A stretch of 64,000 nucleotides of DNA from Flavihumibacter profundi (GCF_020076305.1 NZ_JAIQXE010000001.1:1922001-1986000); one strand, 5' to 3'. Numbered from the stretch's first letter, positions 38,101-46,030 are shown. Numbers and translations: made by a program. The notes: generated by a model not told the origin, from the sequence alone.

Positions 38101-39398
38101 TAATCTGCTGGTCCCAGTTTCCGGGCAAAGGTCTTTTCAAAATCCTGCACGGGTTTCAGGCCAAGGCTGGCCAGTTTGGTGGTCACCTGAGCAGAATTCC
38201 GGCTGCTCGGATCGCTTATCAGTGCGTTATAGAGCCCGTTAACTGTATTGGACGGAAGGATTTCGGGACCTGGTGTTGCAGGATAATTATAAGGATTTTT
38301 TTCACCCAGGTCGGCAAGGGCTACCACATCACGTGTTTCAGTAGTAGCGCCGGTCCGGTTTGTCACCCACACTTCAATACGCAAAATATTGGTCAGGGAG
38401 TTCACCGCAGGAAGGTTACCCATTGCCTTATTAAATCTCTGCCTGAAATATTGCGCCAACAAGAAGTGCCGGTTCTCTTCATAGTCATCGGCTTTAAATT
38501 CGAACTGGGTTGTGGCGGCACCACCAATTAATCCCAGCGATTGCCGCTGGGCGCGCTGGTTGGCCAATACTGTAGTAATAAATAATTTACCAAACTGCAG
38601 TTGGGTTTTAATACCAAACAAAGACTGTGCACCTGGAATCAGGGATCCTTTAGTGGAAAATGCTACGTTACCAGCTTCAACGCGCTTAATAATTTCATCG
38701 GATGTACCGGTATAATCGAGCTTCAGCTGATTTTCAAAATCAAAATTGGCCTGGGTATTATAAGATATCGGGAGTTTCAGTTTACTGCCCACATTACCAA
38801 GTACACTCAGGTTGGCATTCATATCAAAGTCAAATCCACCGCTTTTGCGGGCCCGCTCGGGAAGTGTCGGGTTTTTTATATTTTGTCCCTGGTATCCTGC
38901 CGTGATATCCACATTGCCCTGGGGCCGGATATCAATTTTTCCATTACCGAAAATGCGATTGAAAAAAGACTCCGAGATATTAAGTTTGGGCTTGATCCTT
39001 TTCCGGTTCAATTCACTAAGCACATCTGCCCTTTTTCGGAAATACTCCTCCTCCTGTTGTTTGGCGCTGAAACGGAGGTATTCCTCAAAACTCATATAGG
39101 TTGGGGTACGGTAATATTTGTTGCCAATTTTTTCAATAATAAAATATTGGCGGGTAGCGGGATCATACTCAACTGTCCTTTTGAGGTTCGATGGGTCTTT
39201 CAGGTCGAAAGGGTTCCGGTTGGGCTCTCCAATCGGGTCTGACCTGCGGTCTTTAAGAGGAAAGGGCAAAGTATCGAGGGCCTTTTGCTTTGTGGGATCT
39301 TGCTGCCAGGTATGCGCAAACGCTAATTGACTACTACTGAATAAGGTCAGCAGCAGCATAAATATCCATCGCACACAACGGTTCAAATGATTGCCCAC
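32193..39398 (-). CDS. sprA: SprA, type IX secretion outer-membrane translocon
   Basis: A 2401-residue giant outer-membrane protein. The size, N-terminal signal segment (IFMLLLTLFSSSQLAFA), the region RTVEYDPATRQYFIIEKIG, and the many barrel strands with GLRWDYQIKNSAKESL and YIDDFEGTRNTIDLRFPL are characteristic of SprA (Sov), the main channel of the T9SS. GTG at 39398 is used as start; an internal ATG at 39359 would also give a signal peptide. ruvA is 46 bases upstream on the same strand, a pairing known in Bacteroidota. It would export the type B-sorted protein encoded at 28684. Confidence 0.95.
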   Translation of the reverse strand: MGNHLNRCVRWIFMLLLTLFSSSQLAFAHTWQQDPTKQKALDTLPFPLKDRRSDPIGEPNRNPFDLKDPSNLKRTVEYDPATRQYFIIEKIGNKYYRTPTYMSFEEYLRFSAKQQEEEYFRKRADVLSELNRKRIKPKLNISESFFNRIFGNGKIDIRPQGNVDITAGYQGQNIKNPTLPERARKSGGFDFDMNANLSVLGNVGSKLKLPISYNTQANFDFENQLKLDYTGTSDEIIKRVEAGNVAFSTKGSLIPGAQSLFGIKTQLQFGKLFITTVLANQRAQRQSLGLIGGAATTQFEFKADDYEENRHFLLAQYFRQRFNKAMGNLPAVNSLTNILRIEVWVTNRTGATTETRDVVALADLGEKNPYNYPATPGPEILPSNTVNGLYNALISDPSSRNSAQVTTKLASLGLKPVQDFEKTFARKLGPADYYFNPQVGFISLNQPLQSDEVLGVAFQYTYNGKIYQVGEFSQDIPPDTTAIIAGNPKVLFLKLLKATSQRTVLPIFDLMMKNVYALRTRDGGYISSIQPTDFKLNVLYEEPSLGTKRYLPEGPKTGVPLITILNLDRLNNNRDPQPDGVFDYIEGYTMISNQARVIFPLLEPFGRDLDSIAFQGASQELRDKYIFQPLYDTIKEIAKTYANLDRYIISGTAKGQASTDISLGAFNVPQGSVSVSAGGRNLVEGIDYIVDYNLGSVKIINQAILNSGIPVNVQFENNATFGVQQRNYMGLRWDYQIKNSAKESLTIGGQMVGLGEQPFFTKMNYNEDPIRNKMYGMDFSYHAEAPRLTRWLDKIPFYTTNQMSTITAYGEGAILKPGHAPQIGKGGSGLIYIDDFEGTRNTIDLRFPLINWSIASTPQGNGLFPEGSYTDSLAYGFNRAKFSWYNIEPTLQDKRSPNNPVSGYQDYSDPRIKAILQQQLFPAKTPDYGTAQLITFDMAFYPTERGPYNFDARQGSVAPNGKLLNPSKRWGGIMRALDQVDFETGNVEFIEFWMQDPFLKQPNSPGGQLYFNLGNVSEDVLKDGRRFFENGLPTPNIQAAVDSSTKWGRVPNNPIQVTTAFSNDPSDRPYQDVGFDGLNDDDERRKFNGYLNQLAANFGTGSEAYQIAQKDPSNDNFKNYRDQSYDDTKADILARYKAINNPHGNSPIADNNSTVTTAFTLYPDQEDLNHDNTLNELEEYFQYKVQLTPQSLTVGQNYITDKREFTSDGVDQKWYLFRIPVADYEKKVGEIPDFKSIRFIRMFMTGFEDSIVTRFAKLELVRNQWRRFSFELDTTGIYKPLPANNTTSFNVLAVNIEENASRRPVNYVIPPGIQRVQERSNNNVNIQQNEQAMSIQLCGLKGGEGRGVFKTLNLDLRQYGQLKMFVHAESVIGSPAVKDNDLSAIIRIGNDFVGNYYEVRIPLKITPEGQYSDAKADIVWPLENELDLTIQRLIDLKIRRNNVGQPNLYYKETDADGKTYAIFGNPNMGEVRGMFLGIVNNTTGTVCTEAWFNELRLSEINENLGWAATGRVDIKMADLGTVSLSGAARSVGFGNLEQRANERSKEDFTQFDAATNLELGKLLPAKAGISIPVYAGYSQVVLTPEFDPYDLDVKLKSKLDAAGSNRDSIRKESIDLTTTKTINFTNVRKVNTNGKKQKIYSLENFDVSYSLTKTQRYSPLIESEEMSRHRAGLGYNFTTTPKYWEPFKKSMKNSSKWLDLVKDFNINYAPSLLSFRSDVNRQFGAIRPRNVGGPKGVIPETYDKYFTFDRYYNLRWDITRSLNFDFTAVNRARVDEDSGRLDQEQKKKMWGLFWKGGRNVTYDHTANLTYTLPTAKVPILDWTTVRIGYLARYNWLSASLDPFAKSLGNFVGNAQEKNLTSEMDLTRLYNKSRYLRALDWDAAPAAPAPTASKKGVDSTNGGRKKEKVKRDPNDLPQLPTVVKVIGRLIISVKRVSIQYSEIGTTALAGYTDSTKILGMNPSSNAPGWGFVFGKQPDTSFINNLAHRNLITTNPLLNNLNRQDFNQRLSITAQLIPVRDLVIDINLDKTFGKNYSELYKDTVGNGSFAHLSPYVAGSFSVTFISFQTLFGKFKPNEVTETFKRFEDNRIILSQRNAEQNQYWNELPDNKKFLPDGYYTGYGRYSQDVLIPSFIAAYTNKDPHTIPLVKEENSNVRSNPFQGIFPMPNWRLSYTGLTRIPGLEKTFTSVTITHGYNSTLGMNSFNNNLLYQDPLSYNAPGFIDTATGNFYPYFLVPNITISEAFAPLIDIDMQFTNQLLARFEYKKSRMLSLSLIDFQLSEARSKEFTIGIGYRTRGLKMPFKFKLPGMKESAKELSNDLSVKLDFSLRDDATANSRLDQETALPTAGQKVITISPSIDYVLNNRINLRLFFDQRRTEPKISTSAPITTTRAGLQIRISLAQ

Positions 39399-39444
39399 AG
39401 TCTTTTTCCCAGGTAATTAGTTAAGTAGAAATGCTACTATAGGC

Positions 39445-40029
39445 TTAGAGATTTTTAAGTGCTGATTTAATAATGTCTTCAACTTTACCGGACTGCTGGT
39501 TGCCACTGAGTACTTTGCGGAGGGCCATTTCAGCAGCCGGACGTGCAATACCCAATGCCAATAAAGCATTTAACGCATCCTGCTCAGCTGTATTGCCTGA
39601 GGAAACTGAATTATTCACTTCCAGCGACTGGCGGGTAAGCTTATCTTTCAATTCCAATATTATCCGTTCTGCCGTTTTTTTGCCAATACCTTTTACAGCC
39701 TCTAACTGACGGGCATTCCCCTGGATAATAGAACGGGAAATTTCATCAGGTTTCATGGAAGAAAGCACCATACGGGCTGTTGATGCACCAACCCCATTTA
39801 CACCAAGTAATAAAAGGAACATTTCTTTTTCTGCCGGTTCTGCAAAACCATAAAGGATATGTGCATCTTCCCTGATATGAAGATAGGTAAACAATTGTCC
39901 CTGTTTCTTCTCCTGTATGGCCCCATAGGTATTTAATGAAATAAAAACCTCATATCCTACACCCTGTACATCAAGGTGCACATAGGTTGGTGTTATTAAA
40001 CTGAATTGTCCCTTCAAGTAAGCGATCAT
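39445..40029 (-). CDS. ruvA: Holliday junction branch migration protein RuvA
   Basis: A 194-residue RuvA. The N-terminal OB-type domain begins MIAYLKGQFSLITPTYVHLD. The tandem helix-hairpin-helix region includes LLLGVNGVGASTARMVLSSM and AVKGIGKKTAERIILELKDK. The C-terminal third domain (about 145-194) is shorter in conservation and should contact RuvB. It binds four-way junctions for RuvB-driven migration. Same-strand neighbour of sprA; ruvB is not in the window. Confidence 0.96.
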   Translation of the reverse strand: MIAYLKGQFSLITPTYVHLDVQGVGYEVFISLNTYGAIQEKKQGQLFTYLHIREDAHILYGFAEPAEKEMFLLLLGVNGVGASTARMVLSSMKPDEISRSIIQGNARQLEAVKGIGKKTAERIILELKDKLTRQSLEVNNSVSSGNTAEQDALNALLALGIARPAAEMALRKVLSGNQQSGKVEDIIKSALKNL

Positions 40030-40082
40030 AGGTGCAAAATAAACTATTCACCACTTGCTACCAACTACCCTGCCAAAGCTTG

Positions 40083-40113
40083 TTGAGGTTACCATCAAAT
40101 TGCCTTAATTTTG
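40083..40113 (+). promoter_or_regulatory. fabH promoter
   Basis: TTG at 40083-40085 and TAATTTTG at 40106-40113 are 20 bases apart, a good Bacteroidota -33/-7 pair. The fabH ATG at 40135 is 21 bases after the -7 element, predicting a leader of roughly 15 bases. Confidence 0.65.
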
Positions 40114-40134
40114 GGCGCTTTTGAAATTTAACGC

Positions 40135-41127
40135 ATGACCAATAAAATTACAGCCGCCATCACTGCTGTTGGCGGATTTGTTCCTGAAGACAAGCTGACC
40201 AATTTTGATTTGGAGAAAATGGTGGACACCAATGATGAATGGATCCGCACCCGTACTGGCATTTCAGAACGCCGCATCTTAAAGGGTGAAGGGAAAGCGA
40301 CTTCAGACATGGTGGTTCCTGCGGTACTTGACCTTTGCCGGAAAAGAGGCATCGAACCATCAGAAATAGATTGCATGATAGTGGCAACCGTCACCCCCGA
40401 TATGGTTTTTCCGGCCACTGCAAATATTGTTTGTGATAAAATTGGCGCCATAAATGCCTGGGGATTTGACTTAGGTGCCGCTTGTTCCGGATTTCTTTTT
40501 GCCCTGACAACAGGCGCTTCTTATATAGAAAGCGGCCGCTATAAAAAAGTTGTGGTTGTAGGCGCTGATAAAATGAGTGCCATCATAGATTATACCGACC
40601 GTAATACCTGTGTGATTTTTGGAGATGGTGCCGGTGCCGTTTTACTGGAACCCAATACTGATGGATTTGGTGTTTTAGACAGCATCCTGAAAAGTGATGG
40701 CAGCGGCAGGCATTACCTGAATATGAAAGCAGGCGGTTCCGCCCACCCTGCGTCTATTGAAACCGTAACAAACCGGCAGCATTTCGCTTACCAGGAAGGA
40801 AAAACTGTTTTCAAATTTGCGGTAAAAGGGATGGCCGATGTAAGCGCTGAATTATTAGAACGAAATAACCTCACTGGTGAAGACATTGCCTGGCTGGTAC
40901 CCCACCAGGCTAACCTGCGCATTATTGATGCAACAGCAGCCCGAATGGGACTGGACCACGACAAAGTGATGATCAATATCCAACGTTTTGGCAATACCAC
41001 AGCCGGAACAATTCCACTTTGCCTTTGGGAATGGCAAAACCAGCTCAAAAAGGGCGATAACCTTGTTTTAGCTGCTTTTGGCGGGGGCTTCACCTGGGGT
41101 GCCACACTGGTGAAGTGGGCCTACTAG
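40135..41127 (+). CDS. fabH: 3-oxoacyl-ACP synthase III (FabH)
   Basis: A 330-residue FabH, condensing acyl-CoA with malonyl-ACP to begin fatty-acid synthesis. The triad is visible: Cys117 in [11 protein letters not shown], His in VPHQANLRI and Asn in [11 protein letters not shown]. The N-terminal [15 protein letters not shown] segment is also typical. In Bacteroidota the enzyme often accepts branched primers, which would fit with the branched-chain E1 at 3555, though that link is inference. The gene is alone on its strand with its own promoter. Confidence 0.95.
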   Translation: MTNKITAAITAVGGFVPEDKLTNFDLEKMVDTNDEWIRTRTGISERRILKGEGKATSDMVVPAVLDLCRKRGIEPSEIDCMIVATVTPDMVFPATANIVCDKIGAINAWGFDLGAACSGFLFALTTGASYIESGRYKKVVVVGADKMSAIIDYTDRNTCVIFGDGAGAVLLEPNTDGFGVLDSILKSDGSGRHYLNMKAGGSAHPASIETVTNRQHFAYQEGKTVFKFAVKGMADVSAELLERNNLTGEDIAWLVPHQANLRIIDATAARMGLDHDKVMINIQRFGNTTAGTIPLCLWEWQNQLKKGDNLVLAAFGGGFTWGATLVKWAY

Positions 41128-41157
41128 AAAGGTTCGAAGGGGTTTGTTTTTTCTAAA

Positions 41158-42204
41158 TCAGCTCTCCTCCTCATAATACAGTTTGTAAAACTTCTTCCCC
41201 GTTTCTTCGTCATAGCCACGTTCAATAAGATCACGGCGTCCATGGATATAAACGTGAAAATTCTTGTCCAGCTTTAAAACAGTCTTAAAAAGCCTGGCCT
41301 GTTTTTTCAAGGCCATCCCGTTAATATCGAAACTTTCATCAATTGCATAATTACGGCTAGCTTCAAAATTTTTTTTATAGTCCATAAATGTATCAACCAC
41401 ATCGGGGTGATGGATCACTTCATCTGCAAATTCCTGCAAATTAAACTGCTCCCTGGTTTTGAAATAATCCATGGACTTATTCAGCAGGTCTATCTGGTCA
41501 GATTTTGACACATCGAATTTTTCAGCATACTCATTTTCAATGAACAGTTTACAGAGACCCAGGGCCTGGTTGGTATGGTGATAGCTATCAGAATACGGCT
41601 TAACCTGCAGGAAATCATTTACCCAGTATTGTGTGTCCTGCTGTTTATTAGTATTATCCACTACACATACCTTATACCCGTCATTTTCATTGGTACGGAA
41701 AACCAGGCAGCCTTTATCAAGTTTATTGATATTGATGCCGTCTTCGGCAGAAAGTTCCCAGCCTGAACCATGCGCAAAAACTTTCAGGAAGGTCTCCTTG
41801 GTTTCTGACTTGAAAATACCCAGTGCTTTTCGCTCCTCGCCTTCAAAAGATATTTTATCAAATAATGCCACATAAAGTTCCCCTTCTTTAACCCGGACAT
41901 GTGTTGATTTCTGGTATAGGAGCTGGGCCAGGTAAACTGATTGCTGCTGAAAGGAAGCCGGGTCATCGAAAACCTGCTTCACATAAGCATATACTTCATT
42001 CATATCCAGGTTACTGATATGGGTAAAATGGTAGCAGTCATGTTCATTGAAGGGCGCCAGGAAATAACGGCAGAGCAGGCCACGTACAATTTCATCGTTC
42101 AGGGTAAGGGCGTTGGCAGATAGCTTCAGTTCTTCTCCGCGGGTTGGATTGCCAATTTTATGAACAATGGCTTTTTCTAAGGTAACAGCATCGATTCCGG
42201 TCAT
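41158..42204 (-). CDS. Nucleoid-associated protein (NdpA/YejK family)
   Basis: A 348-residue protein of the 37-kDa nucleoid-associated family. The recognisable parts are AIVHKIGNPTRGEELKLSAN at the N-terminus, LLCRYFLAPFNEHDCYHF, and IYQKSTHVRVKEGELYVALF-type LYQKSTHVRVKEGELY. It binds the nucleoid in E. coli; function in Bacteroidota is not well defined. It overlaps the upstream secreted-protein gene by four bases (TCA/ATG on the minus strand), so the two are co-transcribed. It ends 31 bases from the convergent fabH stop. Confidence 0.85.
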   Translation of the reverse strand: MTGIDAVTLEKAIVHKIGNPTRGEELKLSANALTLNDEIVRGLLCRYFLAPFNEHDCYHFTHISNLDMNEVYAYVKQVFDDPASFQQQSVYLAQLLYQKSTHVRVKEGELYVALFDKISFEGEERKALGIFKSETKETFLKVFAHGSGWELSAEDGININKLDKGCLVFRTNENDGYKVCVVDNTNKQQDTQYWVNDFLQVKPYSDSYHHTNQALGLCKLFIENEYAEKFDVSKSDQIDLLNKSMDYFKTREQFNLQEFADEVIHHPDVVDTFMDYKKNFEASRNYAIDESFDINGMALKKQARLFKTVLKLDKNFHVYIHGRRDLIERGYDEETGKKFYKLYYEEES

Positions 42205-42761
42205 GGCGCGAAGATAGCTTCTTTGTCATTTCTTTCCACTAAGGTGCGGTTCTCCTGCAATTCCTTAAAGCGGCTCCGGAATCGTTTGAAGGCTTCCCAT
42301 TCCTGGAATGGCTGCAGCGGATAACCCGGATTTCCAAGAGTGGTATGCTGTAGCAAAGATTGGTTATGGAAAAAGCCAACAGAACCCCAAACGATCCTGT
42401 CTTCTTCTTTAGGGGGATAAACAATTTCATATTCCTCCATACAAACCAGCTGGTCATTATCAAGATAAAATACTTCCTGGTGTTCGAGGGAATCAACAAA
42501 ATAATGCACTTCAAAAATAATTACTTTTCGGTCTTTCAGTGTATAATGCCAAATCTCATTAATCCGTCGGTTCGCGGGATTGAATTTATTGAGCCGGAAT
42601 GTGTATTGTGACATCAGGGAAAGGCTATCGGCAATTTGCACCACACGATCAATTTTCGCGCGCCAGTCGGCCGCCTGGGCAAATGAAAATACTGGCAGGA
42701 AAACAAATCCTGCAGCAATAATCCATGTACCAGGATACCGGTATGATTTGGGCCTTTGCAT
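42201..42761 (-). CDS. Secreted protein of unknown function
   Basis: A 186-residue protein with an N-terminal hydrophobic signal (YPGTWIIAAGFVFLPVFSFAQA). The mature part has ADSLSLMSQYTFRLNKFNP, then VIIFEVHYFVDSLEHQEVFYL and DNDQLVCMEEYEIVYPP, a pattern of alternating strands. No named domain is recognised. It is the first gene of a two-gene unit with the nucleoid-associated protein, with a four-base overlap. Being secreted, it is unlikely to share a compartment with its partner. Confidence 0.65.
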   Translation of the reverse strand: MQRPKSYRYPGTWIIAAGFVFLPVFSFAQAADWRAKIDRVVQIADSLSLMSQYTFRLNKFNPANRRINEIWHYTLKDRKVIIFEVHYFVDSLEHQEVFYLDNDQLVCMEEYEIVYPPKEEDRIVWGSVGFFHNQSLLQHTTLGNPGYPLQPFQEWEAFKRFRSRFKELQENRTLVERNDKEAIFAP

Positions 42762-42800
42762 ATAATAGTACTGGATTAGAAGTTACGAAAAAATGAGGAA

Positions 42801-43301
42801 TTATTCACCCTTCACTTCACGCGCCCAATGTACAAAATCAGTTTGCGGAATTGCATTCACCTCTAGTGAACGAAGCATGGTCACCAATTGCCCGCGATGA
42901 TAAGTGCCATGGTTGAAAAGATGGGCGATAACCTGGTATAGTGGCTGTTCAAATTTATCGCCCTTGCTATTGGAATATTCGAACAGGCTGTGCAGTTCTT
43001 CTTCGCCGGTTTCCTTTACCCATTTTTCCCATGCAGCGTCCTGTGCCAATAAATGATCAATTAATTCTTTTGTAGTCCCAGAAAAATATTTCGAAGGAAT
43101 ATTAATTGGGGACGCTGCCTGCACCCTTTGCCACCAAATACTATCTGCATCCCACATATGCAGCAAAGTTTTATGCAGGGAAGGGAAACTTCCCGGAACA
43201 GTCCTGGTAAAGTTTACAATATCGAGGGTCAGAATGCAGTCAGTTAATTGTGTATTGGCCCAAATATTGTAAGCAGCAAATTCCTGTAAGAGCGACTTCA
43301 T
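42801..43301 (-). CDS. DinB-family protein
   Basis: A 166-residue four-helix DinB-like protein. Putative metal-binding histidines lie in LLHMWDADSIWWQRV (near residue 48) and in IAHLFNHGTYHRGQLV (near residues 126-137), a H/H/H arrangement of the DinB/YfiT fold. Such proteins are mostly uncharacterised; some are thiol transferases. It is separated from the trans-sulfuration gene, which is divergent, by 51 bases. Confidence 0.88.
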   Translation of the reverse strand: MKSLLQEFAAYNIWANTQLTDCILTLDIVNFTRTVPGSFPSLHKTLLHMWDADSIWWQRVQAASPINIPSKYFSGTTKELIDHLLAQDAAWEKWVKETGEEELHSLFEYSNSKGDKFEQPLYQVIAHLFNHGTYHRGQLVTMLRSLEVNAIPQTDFVHWAREVKGE

Positions 43302-43311
43302 GGTTTTGAGT

Positions 43312-43319
43312 TAAATTTG
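43312..43319 (+). promoter_or_regulatory. Candidate -7 element for the trans-sulfuration gene
   Basis: TAAATTTG at 43312-43319 matches TAnnTTTG and lies 33 bases before the ATG at 43353. No TTG at the proper spacing was found. Confidence 0.4.
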
Positions 43320-43352
43320 GAGATTCTCTTAAAATTAAAAGTTGTTTACCGA

Positions 43353-44582
43353 ATGGCGAATAAACAGTTTAAAATGACCGGAAAGGGTTCTGTAGCAGTA
43401 CATGGCGGCAATGAACCTGATCCCAAATATGCCCATCTTACGCCAATTTACGCGAGCTCCACATTTTATTTTGACACTGCCCAACAAGGCATGGAAAGAT
43501 TTGCCGGCAGCGATAAAACCCAGATTTATTCCCGTTGGGGGAACCCCACCCATACTGTGGCGGAACAAAAGATCGCGGCCCTTGAAGCACATGGACTAAG
43601 CAACGAAAAAGGGGAACCGCTTGAGCTCAAAGCTTTATTACATGCAAGCGGACAAGCAGCAATGACTACCCTGTTCATGAGCAATCTTTCTGCCGGGGAT
43701 GTTGTGCTCACACATTATTCCCTCTACGGAGGCACCCAGGAATTGCTCACCAAAGTTTTGCATGAAAATGGCATATTAACCATCATTGCCGATCTGCGCG
43801 ACCCCATTAAGGCAGAAAAAGCAATGCAGGAAAACCCGGCCATCAAAATGGTGCATATTGAAACTCCTGCAAACCCGACCCTTCAATGCATAGACCTTGA
43901 AATGATTACCAACCTTGCCAGGCGATATAAACTGCTGGTAAGTGTAGATAATACTTTTGCCACGCCCTACCTGCAGCAACCATTCAGGTATGCAGTTGAT
44001 TTTGTATTTCACTCCACTACGAAATTTCTAAACGGTCATGGAACGGCGATAGGTGGCGTACTTTTAGGACGCGACCTCTCTTTTATGGCAGGCAAGGCCT
44101 GGAAATGGTATGCATTATTGGGGGGCAATGCCAACCCATTTGATGCTTACCTGCTCACACAAGGAATGAAGACCCTGGAATTGCGGATGGACCGGCATTG
44201 CAGCAATGCAATGGCAGTAGCACAATACCTTGAAAAACATCCTGCCATTGAGAAAGTCATTTATACCGGTTTAAAATCCCATCCCGATCATGCTGTGGCC
44301 ATGAAACAAATGCGCCATCCGGGTGGTATGTTAAGTTATGAATTGAAAGGTGGTGTAGAAGCAGGAAAAAAATTCATCGACCGGCTGCAATTATGCACCC
44401 GGGCCGTTTCGCTGGGCACAGTAGATACATTGATTTCTCATCCTGCTTCCATGTCGCACGCCGGCATCCCTAAAGCTGAAAGGGAAAAATATGGCATTAC
44501 CGACGGACTCATCCGAATGAGTGTAGGCATTGAAAATATTGAAGATATCCTGGAAGACCTTCGCCAGTCACTGGAAGGATAA
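43353..44582 (+). CDS. Trans-sulfuration family PLP enzyme (Cys/Met metabolism)
   Basis: A 409-residue Cys/Met-metabolism PLP-dependent enzyme. Family motifs include THLTPIYASSTFYF-type HLTPIYASSTFYFDT, IYSRWGNPTH, the PLP lysine in FHSTTKFLNGHG, and TLISHPASMSHAGIP. It is a cystathionine gamma-synthase, cystathionine gamma-lyase or methionine gamma-lyase; the motifs do not decide. The start at 43353 is preferred over one 12 codons upstream, where homology is absent. With the cystathionine beta-synthase at 54368 it would complete reverse trans-sulfuration if it is the gamma-lyase. It is followed by a heptad array and a GNAT gene. Confidence 0.88.
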   Translation: MANKQFKMTGKGSVAVHGGNEPDPKYAHLTPIYASSTFYFDTAQQGMERFAGSDKTQIYSRWGNPTHTVAEQKIAALEAHGLSNEKGEPLELKALLHASGQAAMTTLFMSNLSAGDVVLTHYSLYGGTQELLTKVLHENGILTIIADLRDPIKAEKAMQENPAIKMVHIETPANPTLQCIDLEMITNLARRYKLLVSVDNTFATPYLQQPFRYAVDFVFHSTTKFLNGHGTAIGGVLLGRDLSFMAGKAWKWYALLGGNANPFDAYLLTQGMKTLELRMDRHCSNAMAVAQYLEKHPAIEKVIYTGLKSHPDHAVAMKQMRHPGGMLSYELKGGVEAGKKFIDRLQLCTRAVSLGTVDTLISHPASMSHAGIPKAEREKYGITDGLIRMSVGIENIEDILEDLRQSLEG

Positions 44583-44588
44583 GCCGGT

Positions 44589-44616
44589 ATTCACGATTTA
44601 CTATTCACGATTCACA
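44589..44616 (-). repeat. NGTRARY heptad array, four units (locus 3)
   Basis: Four contiguous units in minus-strand orientation, 44610-44616, 44603-44609, 44596-44602 and 44589-44595, with the all-T/A version RGTRAAT. It starts seven bases after the stop of the trans-sulfuration gene and 12 bases before the GNAT ATG. It is inverted relative to both genes and has no partner arm. Confidence 0.7.
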
Positions 44617-44627
44617 CCTCCCTCCCC

Positions 44628-45074
44628 ATGATCTCTATAAGAAAAGCAACTCCAGAAGACTGTCCAAGGCTACTCGAACTTATCCGGGAACTTGCCTATT
44701 ATGAAAAAGCCCCCCGGGAAGTAACTGTTACCCTGGATCATTTCATCGATAGTGGTTTCGGCCTAAACCCTGTTTGGTGGGCCCTTGTAGCTGAAGTAAA
44801 TGGCAGGATTGAAGGGTTTGCTTTATACTATATACGGTACAGCACCTGGAAAGGCCAACGCATGTACCTGGAGGATCTTTTGGTAACAGAAGCCATGCGG
44901 GGAAGAGGATTAGGCAAAATATTATTTGACCAACTCATTGAAGAAGCCAGGGAAAAAGGATTTAATGGTATTTCCTGGCAGGTGCTGGACTGGAATGAAC
45001 CGGCAATTAATTTTTATAAAAAATTCCCCACCAAATTTGATGGGGAATGGATCAATTGTTCCCTGGAAATTTGA
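44628..45074 (+). CDS. GNAT-family N-acetyltransferase
   Basis: A 148-residue single-domain GNAT. The N-terminal ISIRKATPEDCPRLLELIRE, the conserved LEDLLVTEAMRGRGLGKILF with the pyrophosphate-binding RGRGLGK near residue 90, and the tail VLDWNEPAINFYKKF are typical of the diamine-acetyltransferase-like subgroup. The acceptor is unknown. It lies 45 bases after the trans-sulfuration gene and could be in its operon. A near-perfect 26-base palindrome (45023-45048) is inside its last codons. Confidence 0.88.
   Translation: MISIRKATPEDCPRLLELIRELAYYEKAPREVTVTLDHFIDSGFGLNPVWWALVAEVNGRIEGFALYYIRYSTWKGQRMYLEDLLVTEAMRGRGLGKILFDQLIEEAREKGFNGISWQVLDWNEPAINFYKKFPTKFDGEWINCSLEI
45023..45048. repeat. Near-perfect 26-base palindrome in the GNAT coding end
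   Basis: ATTCCCCA (45023-45030) and TGGGGAAT (45041-45048) flank a CAAA/TTTG core, with one non-pairing position (45031/45040). It sits in the last ten codons of the GNAT gene and could act as a transcription-termination or protein-binding site. Confidence 0.5.
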
Positions 45075-45088
45075 AAAGCAATTTTGTA

Positions 45089-45979
45089 TCAGTTAATACC
45101 GTCAACCACCATTGTTTTATCAATCTTGGCTACCAGGCCTTGTAAAACTTTACCTGGTCCCACTTCTGTAAAACGGGACGCTCCATCTTTAATCATGGAC
45201 TGAACGCTTTGTGTCCACCGGACAGCACCAGTCAATTGGTTGATCAGGTTTTCCTTGATCTCATCTTTATCGAGTACAGCCCTGGCCACTACGTTTTGGT
45301 AAACGGCACAGGTGGGTTGCTGAAATTTTGTTGCTTCAATTGCGGTTCTCAGTTCTTCACGTGCTGGTTGCATAAGTGGGGAATGGAAAGCACCACCAAC
45401 TGGCAATACCAACGCCCTTTTTGCACCTGCAGCTTTCATTTGTTCACAGGCAATCTCAATACCTTTTACAGATCCGCTGATTACCAGCTGGCCCGGACAA
45501 TTATAATTTGCAGGAACAACTACTTCGCCCGTTTCTGCATATACTTTCGCACAAATCTCTTCAACTTTTGCATCATCCAATGCCAGCACCGCGGCCATGG
45601 TTGAAGGTTGCAATTCACAGGCTTTTTGCATGGCATTGGCCCTTAAAGAAACCAGCCTCAGTGCATCTTCGAAACTCAAAGTACCATTTGCAACCAGGGC
45701 AGAAAACTCACCCAGGGAGTGCCCTGCCACCATATCCGGACGATTCTGTTCGATACTGCGGTATGCAATAACGGAATGCAGGAAAACTGCAGGTTGTGTA
45801 ACATTGGTTTTGCGCAGGTCTTCTTCACTTCCACCGAACATGATATCAGAAATACGGAATTTTAATAGTTCATTGGCCTGCTCAAAAAGTTTCTTCGCAA
45901 AAGCGCTATTATTATAATGCTCTTTCCCCATACCCGGGAATTGGGAACCCTGACCAGGAAAAACATAAGCATGCTTCAT
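45089..45979 (-). CDS. fabD: ACP S-malonyltransferase (FabD)
   Basis: A 296-residue FabD, moving malonyl from CoA to ACP. Motifs are YVFPGQGSQFPGMG (Gln near residue 10), the nucleophile VAGHSLGEFSALV (Ser88), and GAFHSPLM with the catalytic His. The start at 45979 is used rather than one 21 codons upstream, because a full promoter (46001-46030) sits between. It is monocistronic on current evidence, converging with GNAT at 15 bases. Confidence 0.95.
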   Translation of the reverse strand: MKHAYVFPGQGSQFPGMGKEHYNNSAFAKKLFEQANELLKFRISDIMFGGSEEDLRKTNVTQPAVFLHSVIAYRSIEQNRPDMVAGHSLGEFSALVANGTLSFEDALRLVSLRANAMQKACELQPSTMAAVLALDDAKVEEICAKVYAETGEVVVPANYNCPGQLVISGSVKGIEIACEQMKAAGAKRALVLPVGGAFHSPLMQPAREELRTAIEATKFQQPTCAVYQNVVARAVLDKDEIKENLINQLTGAVRWTQSVQSMIKDGASRFTEVGPGKVLQGLVAKIDKTMVVDGIN

Positions 45980-46000
45980 AAATGGACTATTAATGATGGG

Positions 46001-46030
46001 CAAAAATAAAAAAGTTTGGCAGGCTTCCAA
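46001..46030 (-). promoter_or_regulatory. fabD promoter
   Basis: The minus strand carries TTG (plus CAA at 46028-46030), 19 bases and then TATTTTTG (plus 46001-46008). The ATG is 21 bases beyond the -7 element. The TTG lies in the loop of the folE terminator hairpin, so the two signals overlap. Confidence 0.7.

Noticed and set aside
31384-39398. Convergence of SDR and sprA as a strong terminator site
   Set aside because: The only hairpin between them has six pairs and no T-run, so termination there is not claimed beyond a weak candidate.
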